Source: OCS116 cluster bacterium AG-390-I16 (GTDB taxonomy: Bacteria > Pseudomonadota > Alphaproteobacteria > MED-G09). Taken from it: 64,000 nt of DNA. Position 1 is the stretch's first letter. Each line of letters begins with the position of its first letter. Both the position numbers and the translations under genes were made by a program. The notes beneath the pieces were generated by a model, which saw only the letters and a list, made by a program, of their open reading frames with translations, searched no databases and was not told the DNA's origin. Of this stretch, positions 51,150 through 59,412 are shown piece by piece. The stretch is from NCBI GenBank assembly GCA_003279705.1, contig QCGZ01000001.1, forward strand, positions 62,001 to 126,000. Direction: 5' to 3'.

Positions 51150-51514
51150 ATACTGTAATTTCAAAATGTCACTGCGGTTCAGTTGAACTTGAACTAATTT
51201 TACCAAATGGACTTGAAAATCTTCGAAGATGTAATTGTTCAATTTGTAGCAGAAAGAATGCGGTAGTTGCTTCAGTTGCTATCGACAACTTAAAAGTCGT
51301 GAAGGGTTCATCAAAGTTAAAGGAATACACTTTTAATACTCACACAGCTAAACACTACTTCTGTTCAATATGTGGAATTTACACTCATCATCAGAGGCGA
51401 TCAGTGCCGTCAGAATACGGATTTAATATTGCGTGTGTCGAAGGTATTAAAATTGAAGACTATTTGAATATTGAATACTTAGATGGAAGAGATAGTCATC
51501 CAAAAGATACTTAG
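51146..51514 (+). CDS. GFA/CENP-V-type zinc-binding family protein
   Basis: SKCHCGSVELEL, RRCNCSICSRKNAVVAS, YFCSICGIYTHHQRR cysteine pattern. Confidence 0.88.
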   Translation: MNTVISKCHCGSVELELILPNGLENLRRCNCSICSRKNAVVASVAIDNLKVVKGSSKLKEYTFNTHTAKHYFCSICGIYTHHQRRSVPSEYGFNIACVEGIKIEDYLNIEYLDGRDSHPKDT

Positions 51515-51520
51515 TGTGAT

Positions 51521-51535
51521 TTACACACTGTGTAA
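51521..51535. repeat. 15-nt palindrome ttacaca-c-tgtgtaa
   Basis: Direct reading. Located just after the GFA-family stop codon. Confidence 0.5.
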
Positions 51536-51617
51536 CAAGAAAATAGAAGGTTATTGGAAACAAAGAGGATTTTAAAGAGAAGATTTAGATTATGGAAGAT
51601 AAAAAGTTATATAAAAG

Positions 51618-52178
51618 CTAGCGTATTTTTAGTCTTTCAATAAAATTTTCATGCGATACTATAAATAAAATTGGAAAGCTTACAGACCAGACAAGAGCAA
51701 GGATAAGTATTGATAAAAGGTAAGGCTCGCCGAAAGTAACAGCACCTAAACGCTCACCAACCGTATAATTAAAAGGTAAGGCGGTTGCGCCAAGTCCAAA
51801 TGCAACTAGTTTGTTCTTACCTATAAACGAAAGAGATAGGGTAAGAGTGGTGCTAAAATTAATCCACAATACGATTAGCCAGAAGGGAATAATTAAGCTT
51901 GATGCAGTGAAGATGAAAATTCCAAAAAAGGTAAGACTACTGTCGATCGTAATTCCGATTAAGGCCGGAAGTAATATCTGATGTAGTTTGAGATCACCAA
52001 TACGTAAAAGACATGCTAAATAAATTAGCAAACTAGGAAGTGTTAAGTGTATTAAGGAGTCTCTTCCCAGAACCAAGCCTATCCACAACAAATTAAAGAC
52101 AATAATGTTGAGAAATTTAGAAATAACAATTTGTTTAAATTGAATTTTTACAGGCATTTTAAATTTTTTCTTCATCAT
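51618..52178 (-). CDS. Multi-TM protein, probably DUF2878 family
   Basis: 186 aa hydrophobic protein. KFLNIIVFNLLWIGLVLG... and a central DSSLTFFGIF resemble DUF2878 members. Assignment is from memory. Confidence 0.5.
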   Translation of the reverse strand: MMKKKFKMPVKIQFKQIVISKFLNIIVFNLLWIGLVLGRDSLIHLTLPSLLIYLACLLRIGDLKLHQILLPALIGITIDSSLTFFGIFIFTASSLIIPFWLIVLWINFSTTLTLSLSFIGKNKLVAFGLGATALPFNYTVGERLGAVTFGEPYLLSILILALVWSVSFPILFIVSHENFIERLKIR

Positions 52179-52711
52179 GTAGACTTTTGGGAGCTTTCTT
52201 TGAATGTTCGTTTATATAAGTTTTCCGCAAATAAAGGTGTTTCTTCTTCATTATGTTTCCGTACAAAAAAACCTCCTAATGCTAAGGCTGACATAATTTT
52301 CATAATAAAATTTGGATGTTCCACCAGTACAGTGTTTTGAAATTTACATTCATTATCAGAAACAGAGATTAGGCGCATTTCCCATGTAACTTTTACAACA
52401 ACGTGTACTAATTTCATTAACCAAAGATCAGAATATGAAACCATCTTAACATAATCAGGTTCTTTAACTTCTGCTACATAGTGTTGTACTAATAAGTTTC
52501 CTCCAACACTCTCTACATTAACAGATGTTTGTGTTCCATCACTATGAATGCTTGATCCAGCTCCTATATGTCCTCGTGCTGTAGTTTGATAATCTTTATC
52601 TGAAAGAGTAAAAACCCAATCATGAAGATTAAATGCTTCTTTGGGTGCATTAATTAATGCTTCGCAGACAGTTTGAAACAATTTTACGTATTTTTGATTG
52701 TTAGTCCTAGA
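52175..52711 (-). CDS. Uncharacterised protein (possible SRPBCC-like fold)
   Basis: ORF of about 179 aa from MSRTNNQ (ORF track start 52744), 4-bp overlap with the DUF2878-like gene. No family I can name securely. Confidence 0.55.
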   Translation of the reverse strand, partial: SRTNNQKYVKLFQTVCEALINAPKEAFNLHDWVFTLSDKDYQTTARGHIGAGSSIHSDGTQTSVNVESVGGNLLVQHYVAEVKEPDYVKMVSYSDLWLMKLVHVVVKVTWEMRLISVSDNECKFQNTVLVEHPNFIMKIMSALALGGFFVRKHNEEETPLFAENLYKRTFKESSQKST

Positions 52712-52758
52712 CATTTGAACTACTCCTTTTTTATTGTATATCATTTATGGGGGATTAA

Positions 52759-53652
52759 ATGAAAGATATTATATTGAGTTGGAATAATTTTATGAGAAAT
52801 AATAATTTGTTGCTAATTTTAACAGTAATTTTTTTATTTAACTATGCTGACAAAGCAGAAACAAAAGAAATATCAAGAAATAGTCAAATACCAAGTCTAC
52901 TCTCAGCTTTTTTTGGATTGGACAATGCTTTACCATTTCGTGCCAATCGAGTTTGCCTTGGGGCTTGGGGAAAGGATGGTATGCCGGTTATTATGTCTCA
53001 TACACTAAATGTTGAGACCCTCCAGAAAGAAGATTTTAAGGTTATAAGAGAATCTGGAGTGAGTACTTATCCAAATTGTGTAACTCTAAGACCAGCCCAA
53101 GATGATGGAGAAAATCGAACAGTATTACTAATTGGTGATTTTGGTGACGCTGATGAAGATCCTCCTTTTAAGGTTAAGATAGTTGGTGATTTAATATCTG
53201 ATATTTTAACTGATAAGCCTCTTAATTTTCGTGGTACTGAGATTAAGGTTATTTCTTTGCATGCTGGACCAACGCTTATATTTGCTGAAATTATATCTCC
53301 AGATATATGGTTACAGCCCCAACTTAAATCAACTTGCCCAAATGACACAAAACAGGTAGTTCGTGTAACTTGGACTGGTGGCATCAGGTTACCAACCGGG
53401 GAAGAAGTTAGTGATAATGAACGAGGTTTATATAGTGTTACGGTTGTAAGCGCTAATGGCTTATTTGATGTTGTTACACCAGAATCAATAGCTGACTTAA
53501 ATGACGGTGATAATAATCATTATTTGTGTTTGGATACAGATATGAAGGCCATAAATATATCCTTCCCAGCTGGATATCTTGTTGACCCTAACCAGGACCT
53601 TAACCCTGCTACACAAATTGATATAATCAACACATATACATATAGGCCTTAG
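52759..53652 (+). CDS. Uncharacterised secreted protein
   Basis: Strong SD (gggggatta) before ATG 52759. Signal-peptide-like NNLLLILTVIFLFNYADKAET. No recognised domain. Confidence 0.6.
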   Translation: MKDIILSWNNFMRNNNLLLILTVIFLFNYADKAETKEISRNSQIPSLLSAFFGLDNALPFRANRVCLGAWGKDGMPVIMSHTLNVETLQKEDFKVIRESGVSTYPNCVTLRPAQDDGENRTVLLIGDFGDADEDPPFKVKIVGDLISDILTDKPLNFRGTEIKVISLHAGPTLIFAEIISPDIWLQPQLKSTCPNDTKQVVRVTWTGGIRLPTGEEVSDNERGLYSVTVVSANGLFDVVTPESIADLNDGDNNHYLCLDTDMKAINISFPAGYLVDPNQDLNPATQIDIINTYTYRP

Positions 53653-53657
53653 AATAA

Positions 53658-54410
53658 TTAATTTCTATTTGTAATTTTTCTCCAAATTTTAGTAGCAATT
53701 TTAAAGTTTAAGAATGGTTTTACAATTTTATATATTTTACCTGGTATAATCTCAAATTTTCCTTTTAATGAAGCTACTTCCGTTTCTAAAACTACTTGCT
53801 CAGGGTTTATCCACATCCATCTTGGTACCTTTTTTATAAGATGATCTAATCCTGCTCTTTCATGTGCTTGAGTCCTTACATAACCAGGAAGACTAACTGT
53901 GACTGAGATATTTTGACTTTTAAGTTCTGTTGATATTGATTTACCGTATGCATATATACCTGCTTTTATTGATGAATAAAGTGAAGATTTTGGCATTGAA
54001 GCTTTAGCTCCAATACTTGAAATTATAACAATCCTTCCATTTCTTTTATAAAGCATTTTTGGAATAAATCCCTCAATTAAGTCTATAACTCCTCCGCACA
54101 TTAAGTAGTAGAAGTACTCTCTTTCATCCTGCTTAATATCACCAATAGCACCATTAATTGCTATTCCAGCATTTGCTACTATAAGATCGGGAGTTTCAAA
54201 ATTATTTACTATTGAATTTATTGAATCCTTCTTACCTAAATCAAATATATGAAACTGTGCCTTTTTATAAGATAGTTTATTTTTTGACTCTAAAGACCTA
54301 GCTTTGTTCTGTGAAATAAGATCTAGACTCCACCCTTCTTTAGATAGATGCTTTGCATATTCAAAACCTATACCAGTTGAGGATCCTGTAATTAGCGCTC
54401 TTTTATTCAT
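53658..54410 (-). CDS. SDR family oxidoreductase
   Basis: ALITGSSTGIGFEYAKHL, ANAGIAINGA, IVIISSIGAKASMPKSSLYSSIKAGIYAYGKS. Confidence 0.9.
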   Translation of the reverse strand: MNKRALITGSSTGIGFEYAKHLSKEGWSLDLISQNKARSLESKNKLSYKKAQFHIFDLGKKDSINSIVNNFETPDLIVANAGIAINGAIGDIKQDEREYFYYLMCGGVIDLIEGFIPKMLYKRNGRIVIISSIGAKASMPKSSLYSSIKAGIYAYGKSISTELKSQNISVTVSLPGYVRTQAHERAGLDHLIKKVPRWMWINPEQVVLETEVASLKGKFEIIPGKIYKIVKPFLNFKIATKIWRKITNRN

Positions 54411-54523
54411 AAGATAATCTTATATTAATAATTCTTTTCATCAATTTTTTTACATAAGCTAAATTTATTTTATCTGATATTATTAAAATTGATTTTATTA
54501 TTATTTTATTTAGGGAATTAAAT

Positions 54524-55552
54524 ATGGATCCAATTTCTCAAGGAACAGTTGGCGCAGCCTTTGCACAGTCTTCGGCTAATAAGACTAATATTGTTAAGAT
54601 TGGCTTTATTGGCTTTCTAGCAGGATTGGCTCCTGATTTAGATGTATTGATACGATCAGAAAGTGATCCTATTTTATTTCTTGAGTATCATAGACAATTT
54701 AGCCACTCACTTTTTTTTATTCCCTTTGGATCTTTAATTGTTGCTCTTTTTTTATTTCCTTTTGTTAAAGGATCAATCACTCTAAAAACAGTTTATATTG
54801 CTAGTTTTTTGGGATATGCAACTCACGGGTTACTTGATGCATGTACCTCTTATGGTACTCTTCTTTTTTGGCCTTTTTCAAATGAGCGGGTTACTTGGAA
54901 TAATATATCTATTGTTGATCCAATCTTTACAATTCCTATTCTAATATTGATAGTAATAACGATAATAACAAGAAAAAAAATCTTTAGCTTTTTCGCCATC
55001 GTATGGATTATCTTTTATCTATCTTTTGGTTTTTTTCAGTATGAAAGAGCTTTATCGGCTGCCATACAACTTGCTAATTCAAGAGGACATAATGCTGAGC
55101 GTATGACCCTTAAGCCATCATTTGGAAATCTTATTTTATGGAAATCTATTTATCAATATGAAGAAGCTTTTTATGTTGATGCAATTCGAACAGCCCAATC
55201 AACTACTTGGTGTTTAGGTGAAACTATTAAAATATTTAATTATCAAAATCATTTACCTAATCTTGATAAAGATAGTCAGCAAAGAAAAGATATTGAGAGG
55301 TTTCGATGGTTTTCTCAGGATTATTTAGGATTTATTAAAGAAGAAAATCTTGTCACAGATATTCGCTATTCAATGATACCCAACCAGATTGAACCAATGT
55401 GGGGATTAATTATAAATGATCAAAGTAATATAAATGAGCATGCGATTTGGTGGACAAGTCGAGATTTAGATCAAAGTCGGATAGACTTATTTAAAGGTAT
55501 GTTAAGTGGAAAAAAGTGTGGAAAGTTGGATCAAAATGTTAAGTCAGGATAG
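54524..55552 (+). CDS. Membrane-bound metal-dependent hydrolase (YdjM/DUF457 superfamily)
   Basis: MDPISQGTVGAAFAQSS...GFLAGLAPDLDVLIRSESDP...HRQFSHSLFFIPFG...GYATHGLLDACTSYGT. Confidence 0.85.
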   Translation: MDPISQGTVGAAFAQSSANKTNIVKIGFIGFLAGLAPDLDVLIRSESDPILFLEYHRQFSHSLFFIPFGSLIVALFLFPFVKGSITLKTVYIASFLGYATHGLLDACTSYGTLLFWPFSNERVTWNNISIVDPIFTIPILILIVITIITRKKIFSFFAIVWIIFYLSFGFFQYERALSAAIQLANSRGHNAERMTLKPSFGNLILWKSIYQYEEAFYVDAIRTAQSTTWCLGETIKIFNYQNHLPNLDKDSQQRKDIERFRWFSQDYLGFIKEENLVTDIRYSMIPNQIEPMWGLIINDQSNINEHAIWWTSRDLDQSRIDLFKGMLSGKKCGKLDQNVKSG

Positions 55553-55600
55553 AATTACACTTATAGTTTTACCTTCATTTTATTTTATAAAGGAAAGTTA

Positions 55601-56524
55601 ATGAATAGAGTAATCAAACATACAGGATCTAAATATCCAATTATCCAGGCACCTATGGGATGGATAGCTAGAAGTCAGTTAGCTTCCGCAGTTAGTAATG
55701 CGGGTGGTTTTGGAATAATTGAAACATCTTCAGGTGAGGTAGATAATTGTAAAGCTGAAATAAAGAAAATGTCTGAATTAACAGATCAGCCTTTTGGAGT
55801 AAATTTACCGCTACTTTTTTTAAAGGATGATAGCATGTTTGAATTTTGTGTTCAGCACGGAATTAAGTTTGTAACCACTTCTGCAGGTGATCCTTCAAAA
55901 TATATAGATAAGTTAAAGAATGCAGGAATAACTGTCTATCATGCAGTTCCAAGTGTTGAGGGAGCTATAAAGGCTGCTAATTGTGGTGTTGATGGACTTG
56001 TTGTCGAAGGTACTGAAGGGGGAGGTTTTAAAAGCCCTGAAGAAGTTGGTCTTTATGTATTAATACAAGCAATCAGAAAGCAGATAGATTTACCAATTAT
56101 TGCAGCAGGTGGAATTGCAGATGGAGCTGGAATGGCAGCAGCTTTTGCGGTTGGAGCTGAAGGAATACAAATGGGAACCAGATTTGTTTCAAGTAAAGAA
56201 AGTCCTGTTCATGAGAATTTTAAAAATTATATTTTTAACTCATCATTAAACGGTACTTGGATATTAAATAAAAGTTCCAAACCTGTAATAAGAGCTCTTA
56301 GAACAGATTTCACAAAAGAAATACTTGACGCTGGAGAAATGGATATGACCGCTATGATGGGAATACAAGATTTATATTTCGGAGGCGATATGAATGCTGC
56401 TCCTGCACTTTCTGGTCAATCAGTAGGTCTAATTGAAGGGGTTAAATCAGCTGAAGATATTATCAAAGATACCATAAAAGAATTTAACGAAACATGTTCT
56501 AAGCTCGGTGGGTTAAAACTGTGA
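55601..56524 (+). CDS. Nitronate monooxygenase family protein
   Basis: YPIIQAPMGWIARSQLASAVSNAGGFGIIE, GLVVEGTEGGGFKSPEEV, IIAAGGIADGAGMAAAFAVGAEGIQMGTRFV. Confidence 0.92.
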   Translation: MNRVIKHTGSKYPIIQAPMGWIARSQLASAVSNAGGFGIIETSSGEVDNCKAEIKKMSELTDQPFGVNLPLLFLKDDSMFEFCVQHGIKFVTTSAGDPSKYIDKLKNAGITVYHAVPSVEGAIKAANCGVDGLVVEGTEGGGFKSPEEVGLYVLIQAIRKQIDLPIIAAGGIADGAGMAAAFAVGAEGIQMGTRFVSSKESPVHENFKNYIFNSSLNGTWILNKSSKPVIRALRTDFTKEILDAGEMDMTAMMGIQDLYFGGDMNAAPALSGQSVGLIEGVKSAEDIIKDTIKEFNETCSKLGGLKL

Positions 56525-57174
56525 TAAAAATGTCTGACACGTCTTTGGTTATTGGTTCTACAGGTCTTATAGGTAAAAAACTAATCTTTGAACTAGCAAA
56601 AAAAAATTCAGAAGTCATAGCTGTTGCTCGAAAATCCATAAGTAATCTTCCTAAAAACGCAAGTCTTCTTAAAATTAATTTTGATGATTTTCTTGAGAAT
56701 GGAAGCCTTCCCTCTTGTGATCACATATATATATGTTTAGGTACAACTATAAAAAAAGCTGGTAGTCAAAGTGAATTTAAAAAAGTTGATTTCGATTATA
56801 GTTTATCTTTTGCAAGGAAAGCAAGAGAGGCCGGTGCCACCAAAATTAGTTTAGTTTCCTCCGTAGGCGCAAACCCATATGCAAAAAATTTTTATTTGAA
56901 AACAAAAGGCGAAATCGAGGAAGAAATTAAAAAAATTGATTTTCAGTCCATAAATATTTTTCGTCCTAGCTTGCTTCTTGGTCGCCGAGAAGAGAGTAGA
57001 TTTTTAGAAAAAATTGGACAAAATCTATCATCATTTATAAATCTTTTTTTAATTGGGTCTTTAAGAAAATATAGAGGTATTAAATCCTCTAATGTTGCTT
57101 ATTGTATGGCTAATTGCGAGCAAAGTGGTGGAATTAAATATTTTTATTTTGATGATTTTAATAATAACTTTTGA
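56521..57174 (+). CDS. NAD(P)-binding oxidoreductase (HTATIP2/NAD(P)H-binding-like)
   Basis: LVIGSTGLIGKKLIFELAKK..., FARKAREAGATKISLVSSVGANPYAKNFYLKTKGEIEEEI. Confidence 0.82.
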   Translation: MIKMSDTSLVIGSTGLIGKKLIFELAKKNSEVIAVARKSISNLPKNASLLKINFDDFLENGSLPSCDHIYICLGTTIKKAGSQSEFKKVDFDYSLSFARKAREAGATKISLVSSVGANPYAKNFYLKTKGEIEEEIKKIDFQSINIFRPSLLLGRREESRFLEKIGQNLSSFINLFLIGSLRKYRGIKSSNVAYCMANCEQSGGIKYFYFDDFNNNF

Positions 57175-57186
57175 ACGAGAAAAACA

Positions 57187-58353
57187 ATGAAAATTTTAGC
57201 ATTAGGTGGGAGTGGAGGCATGGGAAGGTTTGCAGTTCGCTCGTTAATTAACCATAAAAAAATAAAGAAAATTTATGTTGCTGACGTAAATGCCTCATCT
57301 GCAAAAAATTTTGCTTCAAATTTTGATAACAGAGTTGAAGGTTTAGAATTAGATATTACAAATAATGAAACTCTTATAAATGAAATGCTTAAAGTAGATA
57401 TTGTAGTTAATACTACTGGGCCATTTTTTAAGTTCGGCTTGCCTATTCTAAAAGCAGCAATTGCAACAAATACTCATTATTTTGATATTTGTGATGATTG
57501 GGAACCAACTGAAAAAATGCTTCTAATGAATAATGACGATAAATCATCTGAAATAACGGGTATTATCGGTCTTGGAGCAAGTCCAGGTCTTACAAATATT
57601 CTTGCTTATTTAGCGATTTTAGAGCTTGATGAGGTGTCAAAAGTTTATACTGGCTGGAATATTTCTGGAGCTAAACCAGAGGATAAATCATCACAAAAAG
57701 GGGTTAACGCTGCTATGGTTCATGGAATTGAACAAATAACTGGCCATGTAAAAGTATTTAACAATGGAAAATATGAAATGGTCCGACCTTTAAAAGAGAT
57801 TATGGTAAATTATCCAGAAATTGGTGAAAAAAGAGCTAATATATTTGGTCATCCTGAAGCTATTAGCTTTCCATATCATTATCCAAATATCAAAGAGTCG
57901 TTAAATCTAATGCATGGCGATGAAAAAGGGTTAGTTAGTATCTTAAAGTTTATAAGGCTATTAATTGAGATAAAATTAATTTCAAAAAATATGGCCGCAA
58001 GGGTTTTTACTTGGCTAGATAATTCAATTTCTTCTGAAATAAAAAAAACTGATATAATCGATTTACCAGGCGTTTATGGATATGCAGAAGGAAAAAAAGG
58101 TAACAAAAATTTTTCTGTGGGCGTAACTTTTGACGATAGCATCCAAAATCTCTCAATGGGGGAGGCGACATCATTCCCATTGGCTTGTGGAGTTAAAATG
58201 TTCTTAGATGGACTAATTTCGCAAAGAGGTATTCATGCCCCAGAGTCTGGTATTATTGATCCAAAAATATTTCTTGAATATCTCGCAAAAGAAATTGGAA
58301 ATGGAATTGAGTTATCTCCATTAATTACAATGAATGAAGGCAACGATTTTTAG
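57187..58353 (+). CDS. Saccharopine dehydrogenase-like NADP-binding protein
   Basis: ILALGGSGGMGRFAVRSLINHKKIKKIYVADVNASSAKN, VVNTTGPFFKFGLPILKAAIATNTHYFDICDDWEPT, GLGASPGLTNILAYLA. Confidence 0.88.
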   Translation: MKILALGGSGGMGRFAVRSLINHKKIKKIYVADVNASSAKNFASNFDNRVEGLELDITNNETLINEMLKVDIVVNTTGPFFKFGLPILKAAIATNTHYFDICDDWEPTEKMLLMNNDDKSSEITGIIGLGASPGLTNILAYLAILELDEVSKVYTGWNISGAKPEDKSSQKGVNAAMVHGIEQITGHVKVFNNGKYEMVRPLKEIMVNYPEIGEKRANIFGHPEAISFPYHYPNIKESLNLMHGDEKGLVSILKFIRLLIEIKLISKNMAARVFTWLDNSISSEIKKTDIIDLPGVYGYAEGKKGNKNFSVGVTFDDSIQNLSMGEATSFPLACGVKMFLDGLISQRGIHAPESGIIDPKIFLEYLAKEIGNGIELSPLITMNEGNDF

Positions 58354-58386
58354 AATTTCTAATTATTTTTAAAGGTAAAATATGTA

Positions 58387-59412
58387 ATGAAAATTATTCT
58401 TAGAACATTTGTATTAATAATTATTTTAATAATTATTTTTAGTATTTATATCACTAGAGACGGAGAAGTTATTACACCAGTAGGTAAAGGTATTTTAAAA
58501 TTAAATTCAGGTATATATGAAGCATTTCCTTTACCTGATTTTGCCTCCAGAATGATTGATATAGATTATAAAAGTTATTTTATTGAAGTAGAGTCGGGTT
58601 TAAAAATTCACGTTCTTGAAAAGGGCCAAGGTTTTCCTATTTTTCTTATGCACGGCAATCCCACCTCAGGTTTTTTATATAGAAATATTGTTAATAATTT
58701 ACCCTTAGATAAAGTTCGCGTAATTATGCCTTCACTCATGGGCTTAGGCTTTTCTTCAAAGATTCCTGCAAGCATGCATACCCTAGATAATCATATTCGT
58801 TGGATAAATATTGTTTTAACAGAGCTAAAGTTAACCGAAGTAATTTATACTGGACAGGATTGGGGTGGACCAATTGGAATGGGAGCATTATCTCTATCTC
58901 CAAGCCTCTTAAAAGGTGCAGTTATATTAAATACAGGGTTTAGTGCTCCAAAAATAAAGTCTGATCTTTCGCCAGCACATGCAATAGTTAAAACACCAAT
59001 TATTGGGGAGTTACTTGTAGAAAAATTACTCCCGATTTTTGATAGATTAGGACGTGTACAAGGTAATCCAGATTCTTGGACAAGAGAATTAGCTGAGCTT
59101 TATGGAGAACCCCTTATTAAAAGCGGTAATTTTAAAGCGCCTTTAGCATTAATGCGAATGGTACCAGACGGCCCTAACCACGAGAGTGTAACAGCTATGC
59201 TAAAGATTGAAGAATATGTAAGGTCTCTAAAAATTCCAACTGAAATAGTATGGGGTATGAATGATCCTATACTCGGAAATGCTTTACAATTAATGCAAAA
59301 AAACTTTCCTGAGGCAAAAGTTACAGAAACTACTGCAGGTCATTTTCTTCAAGAGGAAGTTTCATTTGAAATCGCAAATGCCTTAAAAAGAATTATTGAT
59401 AAAGTTATTTAA
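58387..59412 (+). CDS. Membrane-anchored alpha/beta hydrolase, haloalkane-dehalogenase-like
   Basis: N-terminal TM. MHGNPTSGFLYRNI, TGQDWGGPIGMGAL, WGMNDPI, AGHFLQEE. Confidence 0.8.
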   Translation: MKIILRTFVLIIILIIIFSIYITRDGEVITPVGKGILKLNSGIYEAFPLPDFASRMIDIDYKSYFIEVESGLKIHVLEKGQGFPIFLMHGNPTSGFLYRNIVNNLPLDKVRVIMPSLMGLGFSSKIPASMHTLDNHIRWINIVLTELKLTEVIYTGQDWGGPIGMGALSLSPSLLKGAVILNTGFSAPKIKSDLSPAHAIVKTPIIGELLVEKLLPIFDRLGRVQGNPDSWTRELAELYGEPLIKSGNFKAPLALMRMVPDGPNHESVTAMLKIEEYVRSLKIPTEIVWGMNDPILGNALQLMQKNFPEAKVTETTAGHFLQEEVSFEIANALKRIIDKVI

